This document shows, piece by piece, positions 1 to 7,272 of a stretch of 9,339 nucleotides of DNA; the first letter of the stretch is position 1, and each line of letters opens with the position of its first letter. The notes under the pieces were generated by a model. It made no database searches and was not told the DNA's origin. It saw only the letters and a program-made list of their open reading frames with translations. The position numbers and the translations under genes are program-made. Source of the DNA: an uncultured Flavobacteriales bacterium. GTDB lineage: Bacteria > Bacteroidota > Bacteroidia > Flavobacteriales > Vicingaceae. The DNA lies in assembly GCA_913052515.1 (NCBI GenBank), contig CAJXFJ010000042.1, positions 1-9,339 of the forward strand, written 5' to 3'.

Positions 1-189
1 ATGATTCAAGTGGCTTATTTCAAATACACCAAAAAGAAGTTTGGTGAAGGAAGGCGTGTGTTTTTGATGGCCCCACTGCATCATCATTATCAAAAGAAAG
101 GATATCATGAATCTAAAATCGTTTCTCGTTTTTGGATTGTAGGTGTCATGCTTGCCATTCTTACCATAGTAACCTTAAAGCTTAGATAG
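1..189 (+). CDS. mraY: Phospho-N-acetylmuramoyl-pentapeptide transferase, C-terminal end (partial)
   Basis: MraY is an integral membrane enzyme that transfers phospho-MurNAc-pentapeptide from UDP to undecaprenyl phosphate, giving lipid I. Only the last 62 residues are present. They hold the conserved [11 protein letters not shown] segment, with the MraY histidine triad at residues 27-29 of this fragment, followed by [10 protein letters not shown] and a final hydrophobic helix (about residues 42-60) ending in KLR before TAG. The ATG at position 1 is almost certainly an internal Met, because the family is about 400 residues long and this is its extreme C terminus. The true start lies left of the window. 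murD begins 3 nt after the stop, as expected for the dcw operon. The identification is secure; only the 5' boundary is missing. Confidence 0.95.
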   Translation: MIQVAYFKYTKKKFGEGRRVFLMAPLHHHYQKKGYHESKIVSRFWIVGVMLAILTIVTLKLR

Positions 190-192
190 AAA

Positions 193-1533
193 ATGGCAAG
201 TACTGAAATAGCCATACTTGGAGGAGGAGAAAGTGGAGTAGGAGCGGCTGTTTTAGCTAAAAAAGAGGGTCTTGTGCCCTTCGTTTCTGATGCAGGAAGT
301 ATCAAAGCAAAATACAAGGAGGTTCTTACAAATTATGCCATTGAATGGGAAGAGAATGGTCACAATCGGAGTCGAATTTTAGCTTGTGAAGAAATTGTAA
401 AAAGCCCTGGTATTCCGAATCATATCGAATTGATTCAGCAAGCTGAGAAAACTGGAATAAATGTGATTTGAGAGATTGAATTTGCGTATCGCTATTGTCA
501 AGGTGAAATTATTGCAATTACAGGAAGCAACGGGAAAACGACAACTGCAAGTTGGGTTTATCACATGCTGAAAAAAGCAGAGCTTAATGTTCAGCTTGTA
601 GGAAATGTTGGAGACAGTTTTGCGCTTTCAGTTGCTACTAGTTCTGCTGATTGGTATGTGCTTGAAGTGAGCAGCTTTCAACTGGATAACATCAAAGATT
701 TTAGAGCTAAAATCAGCATGGTTTTAAATATCACCCCAGATCATTTAGACCGATATGAATATAGCTTAGAAAAGTACGCAGATGCTAAGCTTCAAGTTGC
801 TGCAAATGCTAAAGCTGGTGATGTATTTATCTATTGCGCAGATGATAAAGTGCTAGAAGAAGCTATACGAAGAAATCCGAACCAAGCGAACCCCATTCCA
901 TTTAGCATAAAAAAAGTGCTCTCAGAAGGAGCATTTGAAGAAAATGAAAATTTAAATATCCATATAAATAACAACCATTTTATTATGTCAATACATGATT
1001 TAGCCCTACAAGGCAAACACAATTTGTACAATTCCATGGCATCTGGAATTGCAGGTAGAGTTTTAGACCTACGAAAAGAATTAATCCGTGAATCACTTTC
1101 TGATTTTCAGAACGTAGAGCATCGTTTGGAAAAGGTAGCAAGTATACATGGTATTGAGTTTATTAACGACTCGAAGGCTACCAATGTAAACAGTACTTGG
1201 TATGCTTTGGAGAGCATGGCAAAACCAACCATTTGGATTGTTGGTGGTGTAGATAAAGGAAATGACTACGGTGAATTAGCAGAGCTTGTAAAAGATAAAG
1301 TGAAAGCCATCATTTGTTTAGGAACAGATAATGCCAAAATAATTGATGCTTTTAAAGATGATATTCAAATTATAGAAGAGGCACATTCTGCAAAAGAAGC
1401 AGTAACAAAAGCTTATGAAATTGGTGCAAAAGGTGATGCCGTTTTGCTATCACCCGCTTGTGCGAGCTTCGATTTATTTGAGAACTATGAAGATCGAGGA
1501 CATCAATTTAAAAGTGCAGTAAGAGCGCTTTAA
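193..1533 (+). pseudogene. murD: UDP-N-acetylmuramoyl-L-alanine--D-glutamate ligase, interrupted by an in-frame TGA
   Basis: MurD adds D-Glu to UDP-MurNAc-L-Ala in the cytoplasm, using ATP. One frame runs from ATG 193 to TAA 1531 and would give 446 residues, normal for MurD, but codon 93 (469-471) is TGA. Before it lies the Rossmann-like UDP-binding domain (GGGESGVG at 10-17, KSPGIP before the stop). Directly after it come EIEFAYR and the ATP P-loop GSNGKTTT (111-118), then SSFQLD, TPDHLDRY (181-188), VEHRLEKV (308-315), NDSKATN (325-331) and SPACASFD (420-427). No shift of frame is needed, so the lesion is one codon. Relatives carry a small residue here, as I recall Ser in Bacteroidota and Gly in E. 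coli; TCA or GGA would each be one base from TGA. A restart at ATG 565 would lose the P-loop and could not work. The gene is essential, so a base error in the sequence is likelier than true loss. The type 'pseudogene' describes the sequence as given. Confidence 0.93.
469..471 (+). other. In-frame TGA stop within murD
   Basis: The codons around this site read N-V-I-TGA-E-I-E-F in the murD frame. Protein homology to MurD continues without a gap on both sides. TGA is used as a normal terminator by murG and murC in this same window, and TGG encodes Trp in every gene here, so a changed genetic code does not explain it. I see no convincing SECIS-like hairpin just downstream. The site is best treated as a substitution, either real or from sequencing. 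Confidence 0.95.
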
Positions 1534-1537
1534 TTCT

Positions 1538-2683
1538 ATGCAGATAGTTTATAAATACATTAAAGGCGACCGTGTTATATGGGCGGTTTCTCTTTTGCTG
1601 GCAATATTTTCTGTATTGGTTGTTTACAGTTCTATTGTTACGCTTGCCTATAAATATCAAGGCGGAAATACCGAATACTACCTTATCAAACACGCAGTAA
1701 TATTGGGTATTGGCTTTGCAATCATGTATTTTGCGCATAAGTTAAACTATAAGTACTATTCACGAATTGCCCAAATTTTTCTATTTCTAGCAATTCCACT
1801 GCTGTTATTTACGCTCTTAACCGGTACCAGTATCAATAATGCAAGTCGTTGGTTAGTTATTCCTGTGATTAATCAATCCTTTCAAACGTCAGATTTAGCC
1901 AAGCTTGCGCTAATCATGTTTCTGGCAAGAATGCTTTCTAGAAGGCAGGAAAATATAAAAGACTTTAACCAAGCTTTTGTGCCAATAATGATACCTGTAC
2001 TGATTATATGTGGTTTGATTCTGCCTGCTAACTTTTCTACAGCGGCAATGCTTTTTACTACTTCTTTGGTACTCATGTTTATTGGACGAATAAATTTAGC
2101 TTACATCATTTCTTTGATAAGTATTGGGGTGGTTTGCTTTGGAATTTTTATAGCTATAGTAATCAATTCGGATTACACCGGTCGTGTTGGAACTTGGAAG
2201 GCCAGGGTTGAAAATTTTATAGAAGGAGATGCTCAAGGAAATTACCAAGTTGAGCAGTCTAAAATTGCCATAGCCACTGGAGGAATTGTTGGTAAAGGAC
2301 CTGGAAGAAGCACGCAAAGAAACTTTCTTCCACAGCCATATTCCGATTTTATTTTTGCCACTGTTATAGAAGAATATGGTGTATTAGGAGGCTTGGTTAT
2401 TCTATTACTCTATCTTATTTTACTTTATCGAGGAATTATCATTGCTAAAAAGGCGCCTCGAACATTTGGGTCGCTTTTGGCCATCGGTTTGGCTTTTAGT
2501 CTGGTCTTTCAGGCCATGATTAATATGGCTGTTGCTGTAAACCTATTTCCCGTTACAGGTCAACCATTGCCTATGGTTAGTATGGGGGGAACTTCAATTT
2601 GGTTTACATGTCTGGCTTTGGGTATTATTCTTAGTGTAAGTAGGCAAACCGAACACATAGAAAAGGAGGTAGTCAATGGCTAA
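1538..2683 (+). CDS. ftsW: Septal peptidoglycan glycosyltransferase FtsW (SEDS family)
   Basis: FtsW is the membrane-embedded SEDS polymerase that makes septal glycan strands from lipid II together with its partner class B PBP (FtsI). The 381-residue product is a multi-pass membrane protein with about ten hydrophobic segments between residues 15 and 370. SEDS landmarks are visible: NASRWL and FQTSDLAK in the first half, the extracytoplasmic loop with RVGTWKARVENF and GNYQVEQSKIAIATGG, then GKGPGRSTQRNFLPQPYSDFIFA. D270 in SDF matches the catalytic Asp of the family (from knowledge of E. coli FtsW and RodA). The tail VTGQPLPMVSMGGTS is the usual SEDS C-terminal signature. The start lies 4 nt after murD, and MQIVYKYIKGDRVIW resembles Bacteroidota FtsW N termini. 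The position between murD and murG favours FtsW over RodA. The last 8 nt overlap murG. Confidence 0.96.
   Translation: MQIVYKYIKGDRVIWAVSLLLAIFSVLVVYSSIVTLAYKYQGGNTEYYLIKHAVILGIGFAIMYFAHKLNYKYYSRIAQIFLFLAIPLLLFTLLTGTSINNASRWLVIPVINQSFQTSDLAKLALIMFLARMLSRRQENIKDFNQAFVPIMIPVLIICGLILPANFSTAAMLFTTSLVLMFIGRINLAYIISLISIGVVCFGIFIAIVINSDYTGRVGTWKARVENFIEGDAQGNYQVEQSKIAIATGGIVGKGPGRSTQRNFLPQPYSDFIFATVIEEYGVLGGLVILLLYLILLYRGIIIAKKAPRTFGSLLAIGLAFSLVFQAMINMAVAVNLFPVTGQPLPMVSMGGTSIWFTCLALGIILSVSRQTEHIEKEVVNG
2663..2670 (+). promoter_or_regulatory. Strong Shine-Dalgarno match before murG, inside the end of ftsW
   Basis: AAGGAGGT lies 5 nt before the murG ATG (2676), an ideal match and spacing for the canonical anti-SD. 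It sits within ftsW codons for the last residues (KEVVNG). No other start in this window has a comparable match; the others have A/T-rich leaders, as is usual in Bacteroidota, where the 16S tail is reported to be largely masked on the ribosome. It may aid murG restart after ftsW termination, or may be a by-product of the KEV codons. Confidence 0.5.
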
Positions 2684-3773
2684 GCTCAAGGTTATGATAA
2701 GTGGTGGTGGAACAGGAGGTCATATATTTCCTGCTATAGCCATTGCCAACGCAATTAAAAAACAACGCCCAGATTCTGAATTTTTGTTTGTAGGTGCAGA
2801 AGGTAAGATGGAAATGGAAAAGGTTCCCGAAGCAGGCTACAAAATTGTTGGCTTGCCAATTATGGGAATTCAAAGAAGTCTCACACTTAAAAATTTGAAG
2901 GTTCCTTTAAAGCTATTGAAAAGCATGCGAATGGCTAAGCGCCTGGTAAAGGAGTTTAAGCCTGATATTGCAATTGGTGTAGGTGGTTATGCGAGTGGAC
3001 CATTGTTAAAGGCTGCTAGTAAAGCTGGGGTGCCAACTTTGCTCCAAGAGCAGAATTCATTTGCTGGTTTAACTAATAAAATTCTAGGAAAAAAGGCTAA
3101 GCGGATTTGCGTAGCCTATGAAGGGATGGAAAAGTTTTTTCCAAAAGAGCGAATTATACTGACCGGAAATCCAGTAAGGTCTGAAATGGTGAAGTTGGAC
3201 GGCAAAGAAGATCGTGCAAGGGAATTTTTTCAATTAGATTCTACAAAGAAAACTCTTTTGATAGTTGGCGGTAGCCTAGGCGCTTGGTCAATAAACGAAG
3301 GTGTTGGTAATGCATTAGATAAATGGGAGAAAGAAGGCTTTCAGCTGATATGGCAAACTGGTAAATTGTATCACCAAAAGGCAATTGAACAAGCTAAAGG
3401 AAAGGAAGATTGGGTGAAGGTACAGGATTTTATTAAACGCATGGATTTAGCCTATGCTGCGGCAGATATGGTTGTTTCCAGAGCAGGAGCAATTGCTGTT
3501 TCGGAATTGTGTTTGGTTAAAAAACCTAGCCTATTTGTTCCATTACCGTCTGCAGCGGAAGATCACCAAACCAAAAATGCAATGGTTTTGGTAAATCGGC
3601 AAGCAGCAAAATTGGTGAAAGATGAATTGGTGAGAGAGAAGCTAGCAGATGAAGTCTTAGCCTTAATCAACAATGAGGCGGAATTGCAGAAAATGAGTGC
3701 TCAAATGGCCCCTTTAGGCTATCATGATGCTGCTGATTTAATTGCTTCAGAAGCACTGAAATTAATCGAATGA
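2676..3773 (+). CDS. murG: UDP-GlcNAc:lipid I GlcNAc transferase MurG
   Basis: MurG is a peripheral membrane GT-B glycosyltransferase (family GT28) on the inner face of the membrane. It adds GlcNAc to lipid I, yielding lipid II, the substrate of FtsW. The 365-residue length is normal. The N-terminal domain has the G-loop SGGGTGGHIFPA (9-20), GVGGYASGP and QEQNSFAGLTNK. The C-terminal domain has TGNPVR, GGSLGA (198-203), SRAGAIAVSEL (268-278, with E277 matching the UDP-ribose-binding Glu) and the uracil/GlcNAc-contacting EDHQTKNA. One oddity: residue 204, directly after GGSLGA, is Trp (TGG), where the family almost always has Arg; one base change from CGG or AGG would explain it. ATG 2676 overlaps the end of ftsW by 8 nt and is preceded by AAGGAGGT, which supports this start. 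Confidence 0.97.
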   Translation: MAKLKVMISGGGTGGHIFPAIAIANAIKKQRPDSEFLFVGAEGKMEMEKVPEAGYKIVGLPIMGIQRSLTLKNLKVPLKLLKSMRMAKRLVKEFKPDIAIGVGGYASGPLLKAASKAGVPTLLQEQNSFAGLTNKILGKKAKRICVAYEGMEKFFPKERIILTGNPVRSEMVKLDGKEDRAREFFQLDSTKKTLLIVGGSLGAWSINEGVGNALDKWEKEGFQLIWQTGKLYHQKAIEQAKGKEDWVKVQDFIKRMDLAYAAADMVVSRAGAIAVSELCLVKKPSLFVPLPSAAEDHQTKNAMVLVNRQAAKLVKDELVREKLADEVLALINNEAELQKMSAQMAPLGYHDAADLIASEALKLIE

Positions 3774-3784
3774 ATTAGAACGAA

Positions 3785-5152
3785 GTGAGTATCAAAGAAG
3801 AAAACATATACTTTATTGGGATAGGTGGAATTGGAATGAGTGCCTTGGCTCGTTATTTCAATCAAATTGGAAAAAATGTGTTTGGCTACGATCGTTCTAT
3901 CACGGATTTAAGCAGGAGATTGCAAGCTGAAGGAATTTCAGTGAATTATATATTAGAAGCAGATGCAATTCCATTCACCTGTCGTGAAAAAGAAAATACC
4001 ATGGTGATTTATACACCAGCAATTGCTTCTTCAAATCCGATATTAAACTATTTTCAAGAAGAAGGATTCGTCTGTCATAAAAGAGCACAGGTATTAGGTT
4101 TGCTCAGCAAAGATTTAAAAACAATTGCTGTTGCTGGAACTCATGGGAAGACAACAGTCTCTTCTATGATAGCATTTATTTTACATGATGCAGGAATAAA
4201 AATCAATGCTTTTTTAGGTGGAATTTCTCATGACTTTAGAACCAATTTACTGCTCTATGAGGAAGCAGAATTTATGGTTACAGAAGCTGATGAATATGAT
4301 CGGTCTTTTTTACAATTGTTTCCTGAAATTGCTGTAGTTACTTCAATAGATGCTGATCATTTGGATATTTATGAAGAGGCGGAAGAATTAACAAAAACAT
4401 ACCGTACCTTTTGTCAGCAAATTTCAAGTGAAGGTGTTTTGTACACTAAAGTGCAACACCTTGAGGCCTTAAACTTACCACCTAGTTTAAATGTGAAATT
4501 GTATGGAGAAAATGGTCGTGATATTGAAGTGAAAAACTTAGAAGTTGCCAACGGAAACTTTCTATTTGACTTGAAATGTGGAGATACACTTTTAGATAAA
4601 GTGCAATGTGGTTTACCGGGTTTGCATAATGTGGAAAATGCATCTGTAGCCATTGGACTGGCTATTGATTTAGGCGTTGAACCTGAATTGGCAAAAAATG
4701 CTATTGCTAAATTTCGAGGAGTGAAAAGACGTTTCGATGTTCACTTGAAACGTTCCGACTTTGTGTATATCGATGATTATGCACATCACCCTCAGGAGAT
4801 TAAAGCCTTGCTGAGTTCTGTAAAGCAATTGTATCCAGATAAAAAGATTACTGCAGTTTTTCAGCCTCATTTATATTCTCGCACTAGAGACTTTGGAGCT
4901 GATTTTGCCAAAGAATTGGCATTGGCAGATGAAGTGATTTTATTAGAGTTATATCCCGCTAGGGAAGAGCCCATTGAGGGAATAGATTCTCGATGGCTTG
5001 CCAAGCAAATAGATAAAAAGAATGTGTATGTGCTGCAGAAAGCACAATTAATGAAGCATTTAGAGGGAATAGATGTTGAGCTTTTGTTGACCATTGGTGC
5101 CGGAGATATAGATACCCTGATTGAACCCATCATAAATCATTATGAGCTATGA
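3785..5152 (+). CDS. murC: UDP-N-acetylmuramate--L-alanine ligase MurC
   Basis: MurC is the cytoplasmic ATP-dependent ligase that adds L-Ala to UDP-MurNAc, the step before MurD. The product has 455 residues with all three Mur ligase domains: a nucleotide-binding N-domain (FIGIGGIGMSALARYF, 10-25), the central ATPase domain with P-loop GTHGKTT (118-124), EADEYDRS (167-174) and DADHLD (189-194), and a C-domain with DDYAHHP (330-336) and FQPHLYSRTRDF. GIGGIGMSA with DDYAHHP identifies MurC rather than MurD, MurE or MurF. The start is GTG; no ATG fits, because the in-frame ATG at 3770, overlapping the murG stop, is followed after one codon by TAG (3776-3778). The GTG start gives the normal short leader of about eight residues before YFIG. 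The gap to murG is 11 nt, and the end overlaps ftsQ by 4 nt (ATGA). Confidence 0.96.
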   Translation: MSIKEENIYFIGIGGIGMSALARYFNQIGKNVFGYDRSITDLSRRLQAEGISVNYILEADAIPFTCREKENTMVIYTPAIASSNPILNYFQEEGFVCHKRAQVLGLLSKDLKTIAVAGTHGKTTVSSMIAFILHDAGIKINAFLGGISHDFRTNLLLYEEAEFMVTEADEYDRSFLQLFPEIAVVTSIDADHLDIYEEAEELTKTYRTFCQQISSEGVLYTKVQHLEALNLPPSLNVKLYGENGRDIEVKNLEVANGNFLFDLKCGDTLLDKVQCGLPGLHNVENASVAIGLAIDLGVEPELAKNAIAKFRGVKRRFDVHLKRSDFVYIDDYAHHPQEIKALLSSVKQLYPDKKITAVFQPHLYSRTRDFGADFAKELALADEVILLELYPAREEPIEGIDSRWLAKQIDKKNVYVLQKAQLMKHLEGIDVELLLTIGAGDIDTLIEPIINHYEL

Positions 5153-5940
5153 ATAAATACCTAAATATTGGTTTGTGGGTGCTTATCGTAGTAGCCTGTT
5201 TTTTCTTACTTGGTTTTGTTGGTAGTAAGCAAAGTCAAATGCTTTGTAATGATATTGAGATTCGAATAGATCGAAGTAATGGAAACTTCTTTTTAGAGAA
5301 AGAAGATATTTATGCAATGGTCTATCATGAAGCGGACTCTGTCTTAGGAAGTTCACTAGAAGGTATTACTACGGAAGCATTAGAGCATAAATTAAATAAT
5401 CATCCTTCGGTTTCGAATACGGAAGTTTTTAAAACCATAGATGGTAAACTAGTTATTGAAGTAGAACAAAGAACTCCAATAGTTAGAGTATTTACCCAGC
5501 GTGGAAACAGCTATTACATTGATAGTACTGGTCGTTTTATGCCAACTTCAAAAAAATATACAGCTCGTGTTATGATTGCTAATGGGTTTATTACAGATGA
5601 GTTTGTACGAATGTCCAACTTAAATGCCCATCAAATTCCTGATAGCCTTAAAAGTCATTCGATGATTGATGAAATTTTCAACTTGGCAGAATACATTCGA
5701 AAAGATGAATTCTGGAAGGCTCAGATTGAACAGCTCTATGTTAATAAAGATTCTGAGATTGAATTGATTCCAAGGGTTGGAAATCATAGAATTGTATTTG
5801 GAGATGATGTAGATATTCATAAAAAGTTCAATAAGCTTAAAATCTTCTATCATAAAGGCTTAAGCAAAACTGGATGGAATGAATACAGCATTATCAACTT
5901 AAAATATGCGAACCAAGTGGTTTGCACCAAACGTTATTAA
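5149..5940 (+). CDS. ftsQ: Cell division protein FtsQ (DivIB/FtsQ family)
   Basis: FtsQ is a bitopic inner-membrane divisome protein that links the cytoplasmic ring proteins to the periplasmic synthases. The 263-residue product has a short cytoplasmic tail (MNKYLN), one transmembrane helix at about residues 6-25, then a periplasmic part. The POTRA-like region is at about residues 35-105 (IEIRIDRSNGNFFLEKEDI, then NHPSVSNTEVFKTIDGKLVIEVEQRTPIVRV), followed by YYIDSTGRFMP and a beta-rich region ending KYANQVVCTKRY, a typical Bacteroidota FtsQ ending. FtsQ is poorly conserved in sequence. The call therefore rests on topology, the EVEQRTPIVRV and YYIDSTGRFMP patterns, and the position between murC and ftsA. 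It starts in an ATGA overlap with murC, suggesting coupled translation. Confidence 0.93.
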   Translation: MNKYLNIGLWVLIVVACFFLLGFVGSKQSQMLCNDIEIRIDRSNGNFFLEKEDIYAMVYHEADSVLGSSLEGITTEALEHKLNNHPSVSNTEVFKTIDGKLVIEVEQRTPIVRVFTQRGNSYYIDSTGRFMPTSKKYTARVMIANGFITDEFVRMSNLNAHQIPDSLKSHSMIDEIFNLAEYIRKDEFWKAQIEQLYVNKDSEIELIPRVGNHRIVFGDDVDIHKKFNKLKIFYHKGLSKTGWNEYSIINLKYANQVVCTKRY

Positions 5941-5941
5941 C

Positions 5942-7234
5942 ATGGACGAATCATTAGATGACATAGTAGTAGGACTCGATATTGGTACCACAAAAATTGT
6001 GGCCATGGTTGGTCGTAAAAACGAGCATGGAAAGCTTGAAGTACTAGGAATGGGTCGTTCAGAGTCGCTTGGTGTTACTCGTGGAGTGGTTGCCAATATT
6101 GAAAAAACCGTACAATCAATTAAAGATGCGGTTGCTGAAGCTGAAAATAAATCAGGGGTAGATATCCGTATTGTTAATGTGGGTATTGCTGGTCAGCACA
6201 TTAAAAGCTTGCAACATAGAGGGGTTCGTGTAAGAAATAGCTTAGATGATGAGATATCACAAGAAGATATTGATTTGCTAATCAATGACATGTTTAAGCT
6301 AGTTACTTTGCCAGGTGAAGAAATTATTGATGTTCTTCCTCAAGAATTTATCGTTGATAATGAGCAGGGAATTAAAGACCCTGTGGGAATGAGCGGAATT
6401 CGCCTAGAAGCAAATTTCCATATCATAACAGGTCAAGTTGCAGCGGCTAAGAATATCCATAAATGTGTGCATAAAGCCGATTTAGAAGTTCAAGACTTGA
6501 TTTTAGAGCCAATAGCTTCATCTGCTTCTGTATTGAGTGAAGAGGAGAAAGAAGCGGGTGTAGTTCTCGTGGATATTGGTGGTGGTACTACAGATGTAGC
6601 CATTTTCCAAGATGGTATCATTCGTCATACCGCCGTTATTCCTTTTGGAGGAAATGTAATTACTGAGGATATCAAAGAGGGTTGCAGTATCATTAAAAAT
6701 CAAGCTGAATTATTGAAAGTGAAGTTTGGTTCAGCATTGGCAAATGAAAGTCAAGAAAATGAAATTGTTTCTATTCCAGGTTTAAGAGGAAGAGAGCCGA
6801 AAGAGATTTCTATCAAGAATTTATCACACATTATTCAAGCACGATTAGAAGAGATTATTGAGCATATCTACTATGAAATTAAGAATTCTGGCTATGAGAG
6901 CAAACTGATAGCTGGCATGGTAATAACTGGTGGTGGATCTCAAATGAAACACATTGGACAATTGTTTGAATATGTAACTGGCATGGATACACGCATTGGT
7001 TATCCAAATGAGTATTTGGCTAAAGGGAATCCTGAAGAAATTACTTCGCCTATGTATGCTACAGGAGTTGGTTTGATTTTAAAAGGATTTGAAAAACTGA
7101 ATAGACAAAAGGGACAGATAAAAGAACAAGAAAAAGATTCGATTCAATTAAGACAAGGGGAGAAAACAAAGGGTGGTTTCTTGCAAACCATGCTTAAGAA
7201 AGGGAAAGAATTTTTTGAAGACGACGAACAATAA
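5942..7234 (+). CDS. ftsA: Cell division protein FtsA (actin-like FtsZ membrane tether)
   Basis: FtsA is an actin-like ATPase that anchors FtsZ filaments to the membrane and recruits later divisome proteins. With the start at ATG 5942 the product has 430 residues. Visible parts are the phosphate-1 loop VGLDIGTTKI (10-19), a 1C/SHS2 subdomain (about 85-165, including FIVDNEQGIKDPVGMSG), the phosphate-2 loop VDIGGGTTD (210-218) and the adenosine motif ITGGGS (328-333). After a charged linker comes a C-terminal amphipathic helix with LQTMLKKGKEFF, the expected membrane-targeting sequence. An in-frame ATG at 5906 would overlap ftsQ by 35 nt and add MRTKWFAPNVIN. I prefer 5942, which lies 1 nt after the ftsQ stop and gives the short leader (MDESLDD) usual before VGLDIGTTK. 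ftsZ follows after 38 nt. Confidence 0.96.
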   Translation: MDESLDDIVVGLDIGTTKIVAMVGRKNEHGKLEVLGMGRSESLGVTRGVVANIEKTVQSIKDAVAEAENKSGVDIRIVNVGIAGQHIKSLQHRGVRVRNSLDDEISQEDIDLLINDMFKLVTLPGEEIIDVLPQEFIVDNEQGIKDPVGMSGIRLEANFHIITGQVAAAKNIHKCVHKADLEVQDLILEPIASSASVLSEEEKEAGVVLVDIGGGTTDVAIFQDGIIRHTAVIPFGGNVITEDIKEGCSIIKNQAELLKVKFGSALANESQENEIVSIPGLRGREPKEISIKNLSHIIQARLEEIIEHIYYEIKNSGYESKLIAGMVITGGGSQMKHIGQLFEYVTGMDTRIGYPNEYLAKGNPEEITSPMYATGVGLILKGFEKLNRQKGQIKEQEKDSIQLRQGEKTKGGFLQTMLKKGKEFFEDDEQ

Positions 7235-7272
7235 GTAAATAAAAAGCGCGATAAAATATAAAATTCAACATT

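Noticed and set aside
1..3. ATG at position 1 as a true gene start
   Set aside because: The encoded residues match the extreme C terminus of MraY, so this Met is internal to a gene cut by the window edge.
469..471. Alternative genetic code with TGA as a sense codon
   Set aside because: murG and murC end in TGA at the expected protein length, Trp is encoded by TGG in all genes, and no other gene here has an internal TGA.
469..520. Selenocysteine insertion at the murD TGA
   Set aside because: MurD has no known selenoprotein form, the usual residue here is a small Ser, Gly or Thr rather than Cys, and I see only a weak GCG/CGC pairing downstream instead of a convincing SECIS hairpin.
565..1533. 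A separate shorter gene starting at ATG 565
   Set aside because: It lacks the ATP P-loop, which lies just upstream in the same frame. The homology to MurD continues up through the stop, so this is the 3' part of murD and not an independent gene.
5906..5941. ftsA start at ATG 5906
   Set aside because: It would overlap ftsQ by 35 nt and add an atypical leader. ATG 5942, one base after the ftsQ stop, gives the usual FtsA N terminus.
7235..7272. A promoter for ftsZ in the 38-nt ftsA-ftsZ gap
   Set aside because: The spacer is A/T-rich, but I find no good TAnnTTTG with a spaced TTG. A weak TAAATAAA after a TTG in the ftsA end is not enough to call.
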